This document shows positions 8,374-18,216 of a stretch of 64,000 bases of DNA, piece after piece. The translations under genes and the position numbers were made by a program. The stretch covers positions 186,001 to 250,000 of the forward strand of contig NZ_MUYK01000002.1 of the NCBI RefSeq assembly GCF_002155685.1, given 5' to 3'. Below the pieces are notes generated by a model. The model saw only the letters and a program-made list of their open reading frames with translations. It was not told where the DNA came from and did not search any database. Each line of letters starts with the position of its first letter. Position 1 is the stretch's first letter. This stretch comes from Erythrobacter colymbi. Lineage in GTDB: Bacteria; Pseudomonadota; Alphaproteobacteria; Sphingomonadales; Sphingomonadaceae.

Positions 8374-8378
8374 AGAGG
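8372..8378 (+). promoter_or_regulatory. Ribosome binding site deciding a GTG start
   Basis: GGAGAGG lies five bases before GTG 8384 and decides the start of the amidohydrolase-like gene. The reading frame is open further upstream, but only because it runs through the inverted repeat and ispE in another frame. The first two bases of this site belong to the right arm of the repeat, so folding of the repeat could affect initiation. Confidence 0.7.
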
Positions 8379-8383
8379 TTCCG

Positions 8384-9100
8384 GTGAACGCCCCCTACCG
8401 CCAACTCGGCACGCCCACCCCCGGCGGGATCGTCCTCGTCGCCGACCACGCCTCCAACGCTGTGCCTGCCGACATCTCCCTCGGCATCCCCGAGCGCCTG
8501 ATGCACGAGCACATCGCGCTCGACATCGGCACCGAGGCCATCGCCGAACGGCTGGCGGCGGATCATGCCATTCCCGCCCATATCGCCGCCGTCAGCCGCC
8601 TCGTGTGCGACCTGAACCGCGAGGAGGACGCTCCCGGCCTCGTCCCGGAGTCCTCGGACGGGCACCTCATCCCCGGCAATATCGGCGCGGACCGCGGGGC
8701 GCGCCTCGCCCGCTTCCACCGTCCCTATCACACCGCGCTCGCCGACTGGCTGGCGGCCGCCGAACCGGGGATGATCCTCTCGCTCCACTCCTTCACCCCG
8801 CGGCTTGAAACCTCGGATGCCGCACGGCCGTGGCAGGTGGGGGTGCTCTACAATCAGGACGATCGCGCCGCGCGCATCGCCATCCCGCTGCTTGCGGCCG
8901 AGGGGCTGATGGTGGGCGATAACCTCCCCTATTCCGGGCGCGACCTCAACTACACCATGAACCGCCATGCCGAGGCCCACGGACGCCATTACCTCGGCAT
9001 CGAGCTCAGGCAGGATCTCGTCCAGACCCCCGCCGAGCACGCGCGCTGGGCGGCTTTGTTGGCGAATGTTGCGCAAAGGGTTGCGTCCGCGCTTCGCTAG
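8384..9100 (+). CDS. N-formylglutamate amidohydrolase family protein
   Basis: A 238-residue member of the FGase family. The characterised enzyme hydrolyses N-formyl-L-glutamate in histidine degradation, but many relatives in genomes without that context have unknown substrates. Visible family motifs are VADHASNAVP (residues 18-27), DIGT, VSRLVCDLNRE, LSLHSFTP and YSGRDLNYTMNRHAE, with GIELRQDL near the end. GTG start chosen from the strong ribosome binding site. No other histidine utilisation genes are nearby, so the substrate is open. Confidence 0.85.
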   Translation: MNAPYRQLGTPTPGGIVLVADHASNAVPADISLGIPERLMHEHIALDIGTEAIAERLAADHAIPAHIAAVSRLVCDLNREEDAPGLVPESSDGHLIPGNIGADRGARLARFHRPYHTALADWLAAAEPGMILSLHSFTPRLETSDAARPWQVGVLYNQDDRAARIAIPLLAAEGLMVGDNLPYSGRDLNYTMNRHAEAHGRHYLGIELRQDLVQTPAEHARWAALLANVAQRVASALR

Positions 9101-9142
9101 AGGCAGGGGGCGTTACGCAAATCGCCTTCATCGGGAAATCTT

Positions 9143-10844
<1,702 letters not shown>

Positions 10845-10864
<20 letters not shown>

Positions 10865-11198
10865 CGCGCTTCTCGCCCTCGTCCTGTTGGCAGGCTGCGG
10901 CGGCACCGGTGCCAGCCCGGAACCGCCGGGCGACGAGATCGAATGCGCCATCGGGGCGGGGGCCGAGTTCGCCCGGGTCTGCACCATCGAGCGCGTCGCG
11001 GGGACGAAGGAGATCATCCTCCACCACCCCGACGGCGGCTTCCGGCGCATGACCTTCGATCCCGCGAACGGCGCGCTCGCTCCGGTCGACGGGGCAGATC
11101 CCGTGGTGCTCGAGCCCGCGCAGGGCGTGCTGCAGTTCGCGGTCGGTCAGGACCGCTACCGCATCTCGCGCGAGCCACCGGACGCGCCGCCGACGTGA
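10845..11198 (+). CDS. Small predicted lipoprotein
   Basis: A 117-residue protein of unknown function. The N-terminus [18 protein letters not shown] is a type II signal peptide with lipobox LAGC and acylated Cys18. The mature part contains two further cysteines (ECAIG...RVCTIE) and short beta-rich stretches. It begins inside the last codons of ilvD, and its TGA overlaps the GTG of the NAD(P)HX repair gene, so it is embedded in a coupled operon. The family is not recognised; proteins of this layout are common in Sphingomonadales. Confidence 0.75.
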
Positions 11199-12583
11199 CC
11201 GCCGCACAGGTCCTCACCGCCGCGCAGATGCGTGCTGCGGAACAGGCGCTGTTCGATGCGGGGACGAGCGTCTCGGCGCTGATGGAGACCGCCGCAGGGG
11301 GCGCGGCCGAGTGGATCCGCCGGGTGGCCGCGGGGCGCTCCGTCACCGTGCTGTGCGGCCCCGGAAACAACGGCGGCGATGGCTATGTCATCGCCCGTGT
11401 CTTGCGCGAGGCGGGCAACGCGGTGACAGTGATCGCCCCGCTCGCGCCCGCCACCGACGCCGCCCGCGAGGCGAAGGCGCGCTGGGACGGGCCGGTCGGC
11501 ACCTCGGGCGCGGCGGCGGGGGAGGTGTTCGTCGACTGCCTGTTCGGCTCGGGCCTCACTCGTCCGCTGGTGGCCGAACACGCGCTGCTGCTGCGTGACC
11601 TTGCCGCGCGCCACCGCTTGCGGGTGGCCGTCGACGTGCCCTCGGGCATCGCCACCGACACGGGCGCGGTGCTGAACGAGCGGCTGCCGGTCTTCGACCT
11701 GACCCTTGCACTCGGCGCATGGAAGTTCGCGCATTGGAGCCTGCCGGGGCGACTGCATATGGGGCAGATGCGGCTTGTCCCGATCGGCATCGCGCCAGTC
11801 GAGGGTGCCGCGCAGATGATCGGACGGCCGCAGATCGCAGCGCCGGCGGCAGACAGCCACAAGTATCGCCGCGGGCTCCTGGGCATCGTCGGCGGGGCGA
11901 TGCCGGGGGCGAGCCTGCTCGCGGCGGCGGCGGCCCAGCATGGCGGGGCAGGCTATGTGAAGCTCCTTGCGCCCCATGCCGATCCGCGCACGCCGCCCGA
12001 TGTGGTCACCGACACCGCTCCTCTGGCCGAGGCCCTTGGCGACACCCGTCTCGCCGCCGTGCTGGTCGGCCCCGGCCTGGGGCGCGACGAGGCTGCACGT
12101 ACCGCGCTTACCGAGGCACTGCACCGCGCCCGCGCTCTGGTAATCGATGCCGACGCGCTGATGCTCCTCACTCCCGCGCTCATTCCCGAGAGCACGCCGC
12201 TCCTTGCCACGCCCCATGATGGCGAGCTCGAGACCCTGTGCCGCAGCTTCGGGGTGATCGCCGAAGGGCGGCGCGCGCGGGCGCTCGCTGTGGCACGGGT
12301 GAGCGGGATGGTGGTGCTGGCCAAGGGCCCCGACACCTGCATCGCCGCGCCCGACGGCCGCCTCGCGCTCGCGCCCCCTGCGCCGAGCTGGCTTTCGGTT
12401 GCGGGGACGGGGGACGTCCTCGCCGGGATCGCCGCGAGCCGGATGGCGGGCGGGGCCGATCCCTTTACCGCCGCCTGCGAGGCGGTGTGGCTCCATTCCG
12501 AGGCCGCGCGGCGGGCAGGGCCGGCCTTCACGCCCTCGCAGCTTGCCGAAAGGGTGGCGGACGCGCTAGCGGCCTGCCTGTGA
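11195..12583 (+). CDS. nnr: Bifunctional NAD(P)HX epimerase / ADP-dependent dehydratase
   Basis: Repairs hydrated NADH and NADPH. The first domain (YjeF N-terminal, residues 1 to about 205) epimerises NAD(P)HX; its signature is LCGPGNNGGDGYVIARVL. The second domain (about 215-462) is the carbohydrate-kinase-like dehydratase with LVGPGLGRDE, TPHDGELE and the terminal VAGTGDVLAGI motif. The 462-residue length is usual for the fused enzyme. The GTG start overlaps the lipoprotein stop in a GTGA arrangement. The reading frame is open upstream but there covers the lipoprotein gene. Confidence 0.92.
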   Translation: MTAAQVLTAAQMRAAEQALFDAGTSVSALMETAAGGAAEWIRRVAAGRSVTVLCGPGNNGGDGYVIARVLREAGNAVTVIAPLAPATDAAREAKARWDGPVGTSGAAAGEVFVDCLFGSGLTRPLVAEHALLLRDLAARHRLRVAVDVPSGIATDTGAVLNERLPVFDLTLALGAWKFAHWSLPGRLHMGQMRLVPIGIAPVEGAAQMIGRPQIAAPAADSHKYRRGLLGIVGGAMPGASLLAAAAAQHGGAGYVKLLAPHADPRTPPDVVTDTAPLAEALGDTRLAAVLVGPGLGRDEAARTALTEALHRARALVIDADALMLLTPALIPESTPLLATPHDGELETLCRSFGVIAEGRRARALAVARVSGMVVLAKGPDTCIAAPDGRLALAPPAPSWLSVAGTGDVLAGIAASRMAGGADPFTAACEAVWLHSEAARRAGPAFTPSQLAERVADALAACL

Positions 12584-13788
12584 GCCATTCCGAACCCATC
12601 ATCCGCCTCGCCGCCAAGGGCGACGGCGTGACCGAATCCGGCCGCCACGCGAGCGGCGCCGTACCCGGCGATACGATCGATGCCGCGGGCGTGGTGACGC
12701 CCGGACCCCATCACCAGACGCCCCCCTGCCGCCATTTCGCGACCTGCGGCGGGTGCCAGCTCCAGCATGCCGACGACACGGTGCTGGCCGATTTCGTGCG
12801 CGACCGGGTGGTGAATGCCGCGCGCGGGCAGGGGCTGGAGCCGGCCGAGCTGCTCCCCGTCCACCTGTCGCCCCCGCACAGCCGTCGCCGTGCGGGGCTG
12901 CACGGGCTGCGGACGGCCAGGGGCGCGGTGCTCGGCTACCGCGAGGGCGGATCGCACCGCGTGGTCGATCTGGCGGAGTGCCCTGTTCTGCACCCCGCGT
13001 TGGCCGCGCTGATTGTGCCGCTGCGCAAATTCGTCGCCGCACATGGCCCCAAGGGCATGGTGGGCATCGATCTGACGCTCGCCGATCAGGGCGTCGAGGC
13101 GAGCCTCTCGCACTTCCCCATCGAAGGTCTCGCCGCGACCGAGGCGGCGCTGGATTTCGCGCGCGATCAGGGGCTTGCGCGGCTTTCCTTCGACCAGGGC
13201 TACGGTCCCGAGACCATGTGGGAGCCCGAGCCGGTGACGGTGACGCTCGCGGGCGTGCCGGTCGGCCTGCCACCGGGCGCTTTCCTTCAGGCGACGCAGG
13301 ATGCCGAGGCCCGCATGGCCGCCGATGCCGCCGAGTGGCTGGGCGAGGCGCGGATCGTGGCCGATCTCTTCGCCGGGCTCGGCACCTTTGCCTTTGCTTT
13401 GCGCGCCGAAGGTCAGGGGGACCGCAAGGTGCTCGCGGTCGAGGCGGAGCAGGCGGCGCATCTGGCGTGCAAGGCGGCCGGCGCACGGACGGGCGGGCAG
13501 GTGCTGGCGCTGCACCGCGACCTGTTCCGCTCCCCGCTGCAACCTGCCGAATTGAACCGCTTCGAGGGCGTGCTGCTCGATCCCCCGCGCGCCGGGGCCC
13601 GCGCGCAAGTGGCTGAAATCGCGTCGAGCACCTTGCCCTGCGTGGTCTATGTCAGCTGCAACCCGTCAAGCTGGGCGCGCGATGCGGCGGTGCTGGTGGA
13701 GGCGGGGTTCCGGCTCGTGAAGCTGCGGCCAGTGGGCCAGTTCCGCTGGTCGACCCATGTCGAGCTGGTGAGCCTGTTCGAGCGTTAA
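12580..13788 (+). CDS. Class I SAM-dependent RNA uracil-5-methyltransferase (RlmD/RumA-like)
   Basis: A 402-residue TrmA/RlmD family enzyme that methylates C5 of a uridine in RNA, probably 23S rRNA. The iron-sulfur cysteines appear as C-x5-CGGC near residue 49, with the fourth in AECPVL. The SAM motif is VADLFAGLGTFAFAL (about residue 264), followed by LLDPPRAG and the catalytic VYVSCNPSSWARDA near residue 352. The TRAM domain is reduced at the N-terminus. The GTG start overlaps the preceding stop. Which uridine is modified cannot be told from sequence alone. Confidence 0.9.
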   Translation: MSHSEPIIRLAAKGDGVTESGRHASGAVPGDTIDAAGVVTPGPHHQTPPCRHFATCGGCQLQHADDTVLADFVRDRVVNAARGQGLEPAELLPVHLSPPHSRRRAGLHGLRTARGAVLGYREGGSHRVVDLAECPVLHPALAALIVPLRKFVAAHGPKGMVGIDLTLADQGVEASLSHFPIEGLAATEAALDFARDQGLARLSFDQGYGPETMWEPEPVTVTLAGVPVGLPPGAFLQATQDAEARMAADAAEWLGEARIVADLFAGLGTFAFALRAEGQGDRKVLAVEAEQAAHLACKAAGARTGGQVLALHRDLFRSPLQPAELNRFEGVLLDPPRAGARAQVAEIASSTLPCVVYVSCNPSSWARDAAVLVEAGFRLVKLRPVGQFRWSTHVELVSLFER

Positions 13789-14573
13789 GATCGCAGCCCT
13801 TCAAGCAGTTGCGCCTCGAGCCAGGCCATGTGCGCAGGCTCGACATAGGCATGGCCTGCGCCTTCGCAGCGGCGGATCCGGGGATCGGTCTTGTCCCACG
13901 CCGCCTCGAACACCTGCGCGGTGCGGTCGGCGGTGGCGAGCAGGATGAGGGCCGGCCCGCCGAATTCCGCCAGCCCCGCCGCCATGTCCTGCGCGAGGCT
14001 CGAGGGCGGGGGCGGGGGGCGCAGCGCGTGGATCACGCCTCTCGCGAGCTTGCCGAGGTTCACACCTCCGCCCAGCAACCGCATGACTTCACGCGGGTTC
14101 TTCAGCTTCTCGAGATAGCGCGCGCGGACTGCGGCGGGGGGCGGGGTATCGTCCGCCGCGCCGCCTTCGTCCTGCTCGATGGTCCAGGGGTTGGAGAGCA
14201 CCAGCCCGTCCAGCCCCGCACCTTTCGCCAGCATCAGCGCCGAGGCGGCATCGCAATTGCCGAAAGCGACCACGCGGGTCATGTGCGGAACCATGCCGCG
14301 AAAGGCATCGATTGCGGCGCTCAAGTCCTTGGCGGAATGGCGAAATCCGCGGTTCTCGCCCTCGCTGTCGCCGATCCCGCGGCGGTCGAAGCGGAACACC
14401 GGGAAGCCCGCTGCGGCGATCCGCGCGGCGAGGGCGGCCTGCCCTCCGAACGCGCCGGAACGGATCTCGTTGCCGCCGGTGACGATGAGCAGACCGGTTC
14501 TGCCGGGCGCGGTGTCGAGCGTGCCCGCGAGGGTCAGGTTGCCGCAGGCGAAGGTGTGCGACAACCGGGTCAT
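13785..14573 (-). CDS. Hydrolase 1, exosortase A system-associated
   Basis: A 262-residue alpha/beta hydrolase of the type consistently linked to XrtA loci (TIGR03100-like). Visible are the strand LLIVTGGNEIRSGAFGGQ near residue 28, FRFDRRGIGDSEG, and VAFGNCDAASA near 102, where Cys replaces the usual Ser nucleophile elbow (GxCxA). A late GHAYVEP supplies a likely catalytic His. The nucleophile change points to a thioesterase or acyltransferase-like role; this is inference. It overlaps hydrolase 2 upstream and converges with the RNA methyltransferase gene. Confidence 0.88.
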   Translation of the reverse strand: MTRLSHTFACGNLTLAGTLDTAPGRTGLLIVTGGNEIRSGAFGGQAALAARIAAAGFPVFRFDRRGIGDSEGENRGFRHSAKDLSAAIDAFRGMVPHMTRVVAFGNCDAASALMLAKGAGLDGLVLSNPWTIEQDEGGAADDTPPPAAVRARYLEKLKNPREVMRLLGGGVNLGKLARGVIHALRPPPPPSSLAQDMAAGLAEFGGPALILLATADRTAQVFEAAWDKTDPRIRRCEGAGHAYVEPAHMAWLEAQLLEGLRS

Positions 14574-15259
14574 GCGGCTGAATTTCCGAGGCTTTCGGCG
14601 ATCAGCGTGGCGAGGCGATCGGCTTGTCCGGCGTCTTCGTCAGGCTCGGCGCGCAGCCACAGGCCTGGGCCGCCGATGGCCGACTGCGCGATGTCGGACT
14701 GGCCGGGGGCGAGTACAGGCTCGGCGGTTTCGAGCGCGCGGAACATGGCCGCACCGAGCGGCCAGCCGCCCAGCACCAGGCCCCCGGTCCGGCCCGCTGC
14801 CATAAGTTCCTCGGAAGTCTCGGCTTTCCCTGCCTCACGCGACGCGATGGTGCGGGCGCGGATCATGCCGCGCAGCAGCTTGGGGCCGCTTTGGGCGGCA
14901 TAGTGCCAACCGGGGAGGCTCTCGGGAGCGAGCAGGGCTCCGGCGCGGATCGCCAACACGTGGGTCGCGCGCAAGGCACCCGCCGCTGCCATCGCCGCCG
15001 AACGCCAGCCTTCAAGTGTTTGATCCTGCAAGGGAACAAGGCTCTCGTTGCAGCCTGGCAGATCGGGCAGCAGGCTGTCGATCCCCGCGCTGTCCAGCCG
15101 CCGCATCACCTCCAGCGTGAAGCGCCGTAGCTTGTTCGCCTCGTCGAACCATGCGGGCAGCACGAGCACGCGCACCGCACGGTCACGGTCGAAGCCGACG
15201 CACAGCTCCTCGGCCCCCTCGGTGCCGCCTGCTGCCGGATTGTTCCACGTGAAAATCAC
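14570..15259 (-). CDS. Hydrolase 2, exosortase A system-associated
   Basis: A 229-residue alpha/beta hydrolase-like protein of the second XrtA-linked family (TIGR03101-like). It has VRVLVLPAWFDEANKLRRF near residue 29 and LLPDLPGCNES near residue 63. The usual GxSxG elbow is not obvious; AIRAGALLAP occupies the region. The GTG start codes Met-Ile-Phe-Thr-Trp because a parS-like sequence covers the first codons, so a downstream start is possible. Its stop overlaps hydrolase 1. Substrate unknown; association with the nearby ACP suggests acyl-chain handling. Confidence 0.85.
   Translation of the reverse strand: MIFTWNNPAAGGTEGAEELCVGFDRDRAVRVLVLPAWFDEANKLRRFTLEVMRRLDSAGIDSLLPDLPGCNESLVPLQDQTLEGWRSAAMAAAGALRATHVLAIRAGALLAPESLPGWHYAAQSGPKLLRGMIRARTIASREAGKAETSEELMAAGRTGGLVLGGWPLGAAMFRALETAEPVLAPGQSDIAQSAIGGPGLWLRAEPDEDAGQADRLATLIAESLGNSAA
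15241..15256. other. parS: parS-like site (14 of 16 consensus positions)
   Basis: TGTTCCACGTGAAAAT matches parS TGTTCCACGTGAAACA at 14 of 16 positions, with both mismatches at one outer end. The central TCCACGTGAAA core is intact. As at the perfect site 13.3 kb away, it covers a gene start (hydrolase 2). parS sites within an origin region often vary at the edges, so ParB binding is plausible but probably weaker. Confidence 0.7.
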
Positions 15260-15304
15260 CGCAGGGCGCCCTCTGAAGGGGGTCTAAGGGGGGTCTGGAG
15301 CGGC

Positions 15305-15592
15305 CTAGCGGGGGTCTAGCTTGCCGCGAGCGAAGGCCAGCAGGCCGCCGAACGTCTCGAGCATCTCGCCATCGACGTCGTCATCCTCGATCACGATGCC
15401 GAGCCGGTCTTCCATTTCGGTCAGGAGCCCCGCGACCGCCATCGAATCCAGTTCGGGCAGGTGGCCGAACAGCCCCGATTCCGGACCGAAGGCTTCGGCC
15501 TGCGCGGGATCGAGACCCAGCACATCGGCGATCAAGCCCTTGAGTTCCCGCTCGAGCGCGGCTTCGCTGTCGAGGTTCGCAGAAGTGGTCAT
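15305..15592 (-). CDS. Acyl carrier protein, exosortase A system-associated
   Basis: A 95-residue acidic acyl carrier protein. The phosphopantetheine-attachment serine is in ELDSMAV (Ser50), followed by the helix LLTEMEDRLGI. The start is the ATG at 15592, preceded by GAGG; the frame stays open upstream but has no support there. It is separate from fatty-acid-synthesis ACP and, by its place between the GNAT gene and the two hydrolases, likely carries an acyl intermediate charged by the acyl-CoA ligase at 16.7 kb. That partnership is inference from the conserved gene set. Confidence 0.88.
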   Translation of the reverse strand: MTTSANLDSEAALERELKGLIADVLGLDPAQAEAFGPESGLFGHLPELDSMAVAGLLTEMEDRLGIVIEDDDVDGEMLETFGGLLAFARGKLDPR

Positions 15593-15631
15593 CGGCCTCG
15601 TAAAATCCCTGTTATCCGCCGTGGCGGCGGG

Positions 15632-15659
15632 GCTTAGCCATGCGCGGGCGCGGGTGCAA
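15632..15659 (-). promoter_or_regulatory. Candidate promoter for the ACP-hydrolase arm
   Basis: Read on the minus strand, TTGCAC, 16 bases, then CTAAGC (as GGCTAAGCC). This resembles the alphaproteobacterial housekeeping pattern known from Caulobacter (TTGAC-type -35 and GCTA-type -10). It lies in the 89-base gap about 40 nt before the ACP start, and the same arrangement appears ahead of nuoA. Unconfirmed. Confidence 0.35.
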
Positions 15660-15681
15660 GTTTTGCAGCAGTGCGCCGCCC

Positions 15682-16683
15682 TCAGCCGCCGCGCTTCAGC
15701 AAGCGTTTGGCGAGCGGGGGCCAGGCGCGCAGGGCGCCCGGATCGAGGCAATCGATGCGGAAACGCGGGCGCACTTCCTCCATCCAGTCGGCCTTGTAGC
15801 TCTGGTCGCCGGTGCCGAAATCGACGAGGGTGACGCGGTCGGTGTCGATCACGTGCTGGAACAGCGCGGCCGTCAGCGTCGTGCCGGCGGACAGCGGCTT
15901 GTGGCTTTCGAGATGCGCGAGCTTGTGGATGTAGGCGATGCCGTTCTCGACTGTCCAGCACTGCGCGGCGACCGCCAGCCCCTCGGCCCGCGCAATCCCG
16001 AGCCGCAGGCGGCCCGCCGCGCCCTCGCTTTCGGCAAAGGCGCGCAGCATGGCGGGCTGATCCTCGGCGGGCTTCCAGCTGGCGGCGTAGATCGCCTCGT
16101 AATCGGCCCAGACGCCCGCGTCGAAACGGGTGAGCACCTCCACTTCGACCTTCTTCGCCTTGCGCTTGAGCGTGGTGCGAAGCGGGCCGGGGCGGGTGTC
16201 CCAGTATTCGGCAAAGCTGCGCCCGCGCACGGGGAGCACGTGGTTGATGTCGCAGGGCTTGACGCCCACGTGCCAGCCCGCGGCGCGGAAGGCGCGGGCG
16301 AGCCGCTCGGCCGAGCCGTCCTCGCCCGGCACGGGTTCGAGCGTGACGCGCCAGCCGCGGCTCTTCAATTGCCGCGCGATGGCTTCGAGCAGGCGGTCGC
16401 CCTGCGGGCCAGCCGGTGCCAGCTCGCGCCAGGTGAAGCTGTACCAGTTACGAAGCGGCGTGATGCGCCCGCCGGCCTCGGTCAGGGCAAGCGCCGCAGT
16501 CTCGCCCGCGTCGCTCGCGATGGCGACCAGCGGCTCGAGCCCGGTCTCGGCGAGCAGCGCAAACCACTCGGCCCGGTCGAAGGGTGCAGCCGTCCCCGCG
16601 CCAGTCAGCGCTTGCAAGACGTTAACGCTATCGTGATACCGCGCTTCGATCACAGGTAAAGAATGCTCCAGACTATGCCGCAT
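15682..16683 (-). CDS. GNAT-fold acyltransferase of the exosortase A locus
   Basis: A 333-residue protein with the BioF2/FemAB-like GNAT fold. It contains SFTWRELAP, a central basic segment TTLKRKAKK near residue 172, and the C-terminal TLVDFGTGDQSYKADWM typical of this acetyltransferase family in sphingomonad XrtA clusters. It starts at ATG 16683, preceded by GGGAG about ten bases upstream; the frame continues further but would run into the acyl-CoA ligase. The 5' end overlaps that divergent gene by 21 nt. Likely transfers an acyl group, possibly from the adjacent ACP, to an unknown acceptor. Confidence 0.8.
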   Translation of the reverse strand: MRHSLEHSLPVIEARYHDSVNVLQALTGAGTAAPFDRAEWFALLAETGLEPLVAIASDAGETAALALTEAGGRITPLRNWYSFTWRELAPAGPQGDRLLEAIARQLKSRGWRVTLEPVPGEDGSAERLARAFRAAGWHVGVKPCDINHVLPVRGRSFAEYWDTRPGPLRTTLKRKAKKVEVEVLTRFDAGVWADYEAIYAASWKPAEDQPAMLRAFAESEGAAGRLRLGIARAEGLAVAAQCWTVENGIAYIHKLAHLESHKPLSAGTTLTAALFQHVIDTDRVTLVDFGTGDQSYKADWMEEVRPRFRIDCLDPGALRAWPPLAKRLLKRGG

Positions 16684-18216
16684 CAGCCCGATCCGCTCCC
16701 GCGTCCGCTTGACCACCTCGCCGAACTGGCGGGGGCGGCGGGTCGCGGCGAGAGCCCGGCGCTGGTGCTGCGCGAGGGCACGCTTAACCACAATCAGTTA
16801 AGGTTGCGTGTCGCGCGTTTGGCCGGATGGCTGGCGCGTGAGGTGCCCGAGAAGGGCGCGCGGGTGGCAAGCTGGGCGGCCAAGGGCGAGCTGACCTGCC
16901 TCATGCCGCTGGCGGCGGCGCGGGCAGGGCTGGTGCATGTGCCGGTCAACCCGCTGCTCAAGCGCGCGCAGGTGGCGCATATCCTTGCCGATAGCGGCGC
17001 GCGGATGCTGGTGGGCACGCCCTCGCGGCTTGCCACGCTCGAGGGCGGCGATCTGCCGGAGGGTTGCGCGATGCTCGACGAGAGCGCGGCGCTGGCGGCG
17101 GCCGAGGCGGCGGGGCTGGAACTCGGCGCATCGCAGGCCGATCCGGCGGAGCTGGCGGCGATCCTCTACACCTCGGGCTCGACCGGTCGTCCCAAGGGGG
17201 TGATGCTGAGCCATGCCAACATGTGGCTCGGCGCGGTGAGCGTGGCGCATTACCTTGGCCTTGCCGAAGACGACGTGACGCTGGGCGTGTTGCCGCTCTC
17301 GTTCGACTACGGGCAGAACCAGCTCCTCTCCACGTGGTATGCGGGCGGGAGCGTGGTGCCGCTCGATTTCCTCTTCCCCAAGGATGTGGCCAAGGCCTGC
17401 GCGAAGCACGGGGTGACGACGCTCGCCGCGGTGCCGCCCCTGTGGGTGCAGCTGACCGAGATCGCGTGGCCCGCAGAGGCCCGCGCGCCGCTGCGCCGCC
17501 TCACCAACAGCGGCGGGGCGCTGACGGTCGATCTGGTGCGGTCCTTGCGCGGGATGTTCCCGCAGGCGCGGCTGTTTCCGATGTATGGCCTCACCGAAGC
17601 CTTCCGCTCGACCTTCCTCGATCCCGCGCTGGTCGATACCCACCCGACTTCCATGGGCACAGCGATCCCCTTTGCCGAGATCCTTGTGATCAACGATGCG
17701 GGCGAGGTGGCTGCGGATGACGAGGAGGGCGAGCTCGTCCATTGCGGGCCGCTGGTGGCGCTGGGCTACTGGCAGGACCCGGAGCGCACCGCGGAACGCT
17801 TCAAGCCCGCGCCTGCCGCTTCGCAATATGGCGGGATGGCGGTGTTTTCGGGCGACCGGGTGAAGCGCTCGGCCGGGGGCCTGCTCTATTTTGCCGGACG
17901 GCGCGATGCGATGATTAAGAGCGCGGGCAACCGCATCAGTCCGCAGGACATCGAGGAAGCCGCTCTGGCGACCGGGCTTGCTGCCGAGGCCGTGGCGCTC
18001 GGCGTGCCGCACGCGCGATTGGGCCAAGCGGTGCATCTGGTGGTGCGCGGCGATGCGGCGGGCGCGGAGGAGCTGCCCAAGCGGCTCCAGCGCGACCTGC
18101 CCAATTTCATGCAGCCGCAGATGATCCACTGGCGCGATGCCATGCCGATCAATCCCAACGGCAAGATCGACCGCACCGCCTTGCAGGCGGAGCTCAACAA
18201 GGAATTCGGCGAATGA
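16663..18216 (+). CDS. Acyl-CoA ligase (AMP-forming), exosortase A system-associated
   Basis: A 517-residue ANL-superfamily adenylating enzyme (TIGR03098-like). Core motifs: ILYTSGSTGRPKGVMLSH near residue 167 (P-loop), MYGLTEAFRS near 307, the YFAGRRDAMIKSAGNRISPQ hinge near residue 410, and the final NGKIDR with the catalytic Lys. It activates a carboxylic acid as acyl-AMP for transfer to CoA or to the nearby ACP; the acid is unknown. ATG 16663 has AGG six bases upstream. Its stop overlaps the decarboxylase start by four bases. Confidence 0.93.
   Translation: MLQTMPHQPDPLPRPLDHLAELAGAAGRGESPALVLREGTLNHNQLRLRVARLAGWLAREVPEKGARVASWAAKGELTCLMPLAAARAGLVHVPVNPLLKRAQVAHILADSGARMLVGTPSRLATLEGGDLPEGCAMLDESAALAAAEAAGLELGASQADPAELAAILYTSGSTGRPKGVMLSHANMWLGAVSVAHYLGLAEDDVTLGVLPLSFDYGQNQLLSTWYAGGSVVPLDFLFPKDVAKACAKHGVTTLAAVPPLWVQLTEIAWPAEARAPLRRLTNSGGALTVDLVRSLRGMFPQARLFPMYGLTEAFRSTFLDPALVDTHPTSMGTAIPFAEILVINDAGEVAADDEEGELVHCGPLVALGYWQDPERTAERFKPAPAASQYGGMAVFSGDRVKRSAGGLLYFAGRRDAMIKSAGNRISPQDIEEAALATGLAAEAVALGVPHARLGQAVHLVVRGDAAGAEELPKRLQRDLPNFMQPQMIHWRDAMPINPNGKIDRTALQAELNKEFGE

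Noticed and set aside
17323..17338. CCACGTGG inside the acyl-CoA ligase gene
   Set aside because: The flanking bases match parS at very few positions and the string encodes conserved protein sequence.
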